Made by a program: the position numbers and the translations under genes
Notes under the pieces: model-generated
Database searches by the model: none
What the model was told of the DNA's origin: nothing
Seen by the model: the letters and a program-made list of their open reading frames with translations, nothing else
From: Longimicrobiales bacterium
Lineage (GTDB): Bacteria; Gemmatimonadota; Gemmatimonadetes; Longimicrobiales; Gaopeijiaceae
NCBI GenBank assembly: GCA_028284495.1
Contig: JANQRP010000014.1
Location: forward strand, 124,001-188,000
Reading direction: 5' to 3'
DNA length: 64,000 nt
Shown: positions 63,450 to 64,000 of the stretch, one piece after another
Position numbering within the stretch: the first letter of the stretch is position 1
Layout of the letters: every line of letters begins with the position of its first letter

Positions 63450-64000
63450 CGCTCCTCCTCGCCGGCCGCGTCGCGACCGGATCCGTCCCGGGCCGCATCC
63501 GATTGACCCGGCCTGACCTGGGGGAAGTACCCTGGTGCACTGGTACCAACCGTGGGCGACGGGGGTCCCGCGCCCGGCGCCTCGTCCGCGGTCCACCAGT
63601 CCGGCGCGTCGGGAATCTCACGCGCGCGAAGCTGGGCCATCTGGTCCTTCCGGTACCGCCGGCGCGCCCACACCAGCACGAACAGCAGCCCGGCGAGCAG
63701 CCCCCACCCGACTCCCGACCGCGTCAGCACGTAGAGCCACCCGTAGCGGTCCTTCGCCCAGCGCGCCCAGTCCTCCTCGAGCCGACCCGAGGTGAGGCCG
63801 TAGGTGCTCCGGAGCGCCGCCTCGAAGTTGCCGGACGCGGCCCAGCGCTGGATGAAGACCTCGAGGCCCCGCTCCCCCGACTGTTCGACGAGGTAGTCGA
63901 GCACGGTGGCGGAGACGAGGTAGGCGATCTCGGCGTCCTGCCGGTCGCGCGGCCAGCGGAGCGTCAGGCCGCTCAGCGACAGTGAGTCATTGGTGGCGAG
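63446..64000 (-). CDS. C-terminal part of a membrane-anchored peptidase-MA-like protein (cut by right edge)
   Basis: At least 184 residues, open at the right edge. LTLRWPRDRQDAEIAYLVSA and TVLDYLVEQSGERGLEVFIQ followed by STYGLTSGRLEEDWARWAKD match the end of peptidase MA-family (gluzincin) domains. One TM helix (VGWGLLAGLLFVLVWA) and a hydrophilic cytoplasmic tail follow. The HExxH would lie beyond the window. Its stop overlaps the start of the response regulator (TTGA), so the two are co-translated. Confidence 0.68.

Overview
The window is very GC-rich (about two thirds G+C by eye) and tightly packed, with many four-base NTGA stop/start overlaps. It carries an unusual number of secreted 6-bladed beta-propeller proteins, a tricorn-type S41 protease, PadR and sigma regulators, and a DUF3098-like Lys-rich membrane protein. 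Together these suggest Gemmatimonadota or a close relative. This is an inference from gene content; no rRNA or other phylogenetic marker is present.

Region 1 (1-14400) holds a possible dedicated biosynthetic locus. The minus strand has opgG and then one uninterrupted reading frame joining OpgH (glucan glucosyltransferase) to GTP cyclohydrolase II (RibA). The plus strand has an alkaline-phosphatase-fold (sulfatase/LtaS-like) membrane enzyme, a cytochrome b561, an FkbM methyltransferase, a creatininase-family amidohydrolase and a RibD-C-type reductase. Converging on these are a zinc-type dehydrogenase, a 6-pyruvoyltetrahydropterin-synthase-like protein, a GT4 glycosyltransferase, a methyltransferase and a UPF0104 membrane protein; a CDP-alcohol phosphotransferase diverges. 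The set suggests an envelope-associated GTP-derived (pyrimidine or pterin) product, chemically undetermined.

Region 2 (14500-17300) has a DUF819 membrane protein, a small sigma-70-like factor and a divergent PadR regulator with palindromic upstream sites.

Region 3 (17300-52300) is an expansion of 6-bladed beta-propeller exported proteins and lipoproteins, mostly on the minus strand. Twenty intact copies plus one broken copy occur up to 59.5 kb. Most share an N-terminal signal or lipobox, a G-E/D-GPGEF-like turn and a C-terminal D-E-L/F-x-V-x-Y/F-V-like box. Interspersed are an SF2 helicase with predicted membrane segments, a serine hydrolase, an S66 peptidase, a tricorn protease, a methyltransferase and small membrane or lipoproteins.

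Region 4 (about 47.9-61.4 kb) looks like an integron cassette array without an integrase (a CALIN). Imperfect palindromes of about 73-97 bp, with RYYYAAC/GTTRRRY-like ends and a shared centre, sit next to stop codons of minus-strand genes. Cargo includes beta-propellers, small membrane proteins, a HEPN-like protein and a pentapeptide-repeat protein with a possible TIR-like domain. A two-gene propeller plus coiled-coil/2-TM module occurs both in region 3 and in this array.

Region 5 (61.6-64 kb) is conserved-looking chromosome: tRNA-Val(UAC) with a terminator, a small DUF3098-like protein, an NtrC-type sigma-54 response regulator and the end of a membrane-anchored peptidase-MA-like protein.
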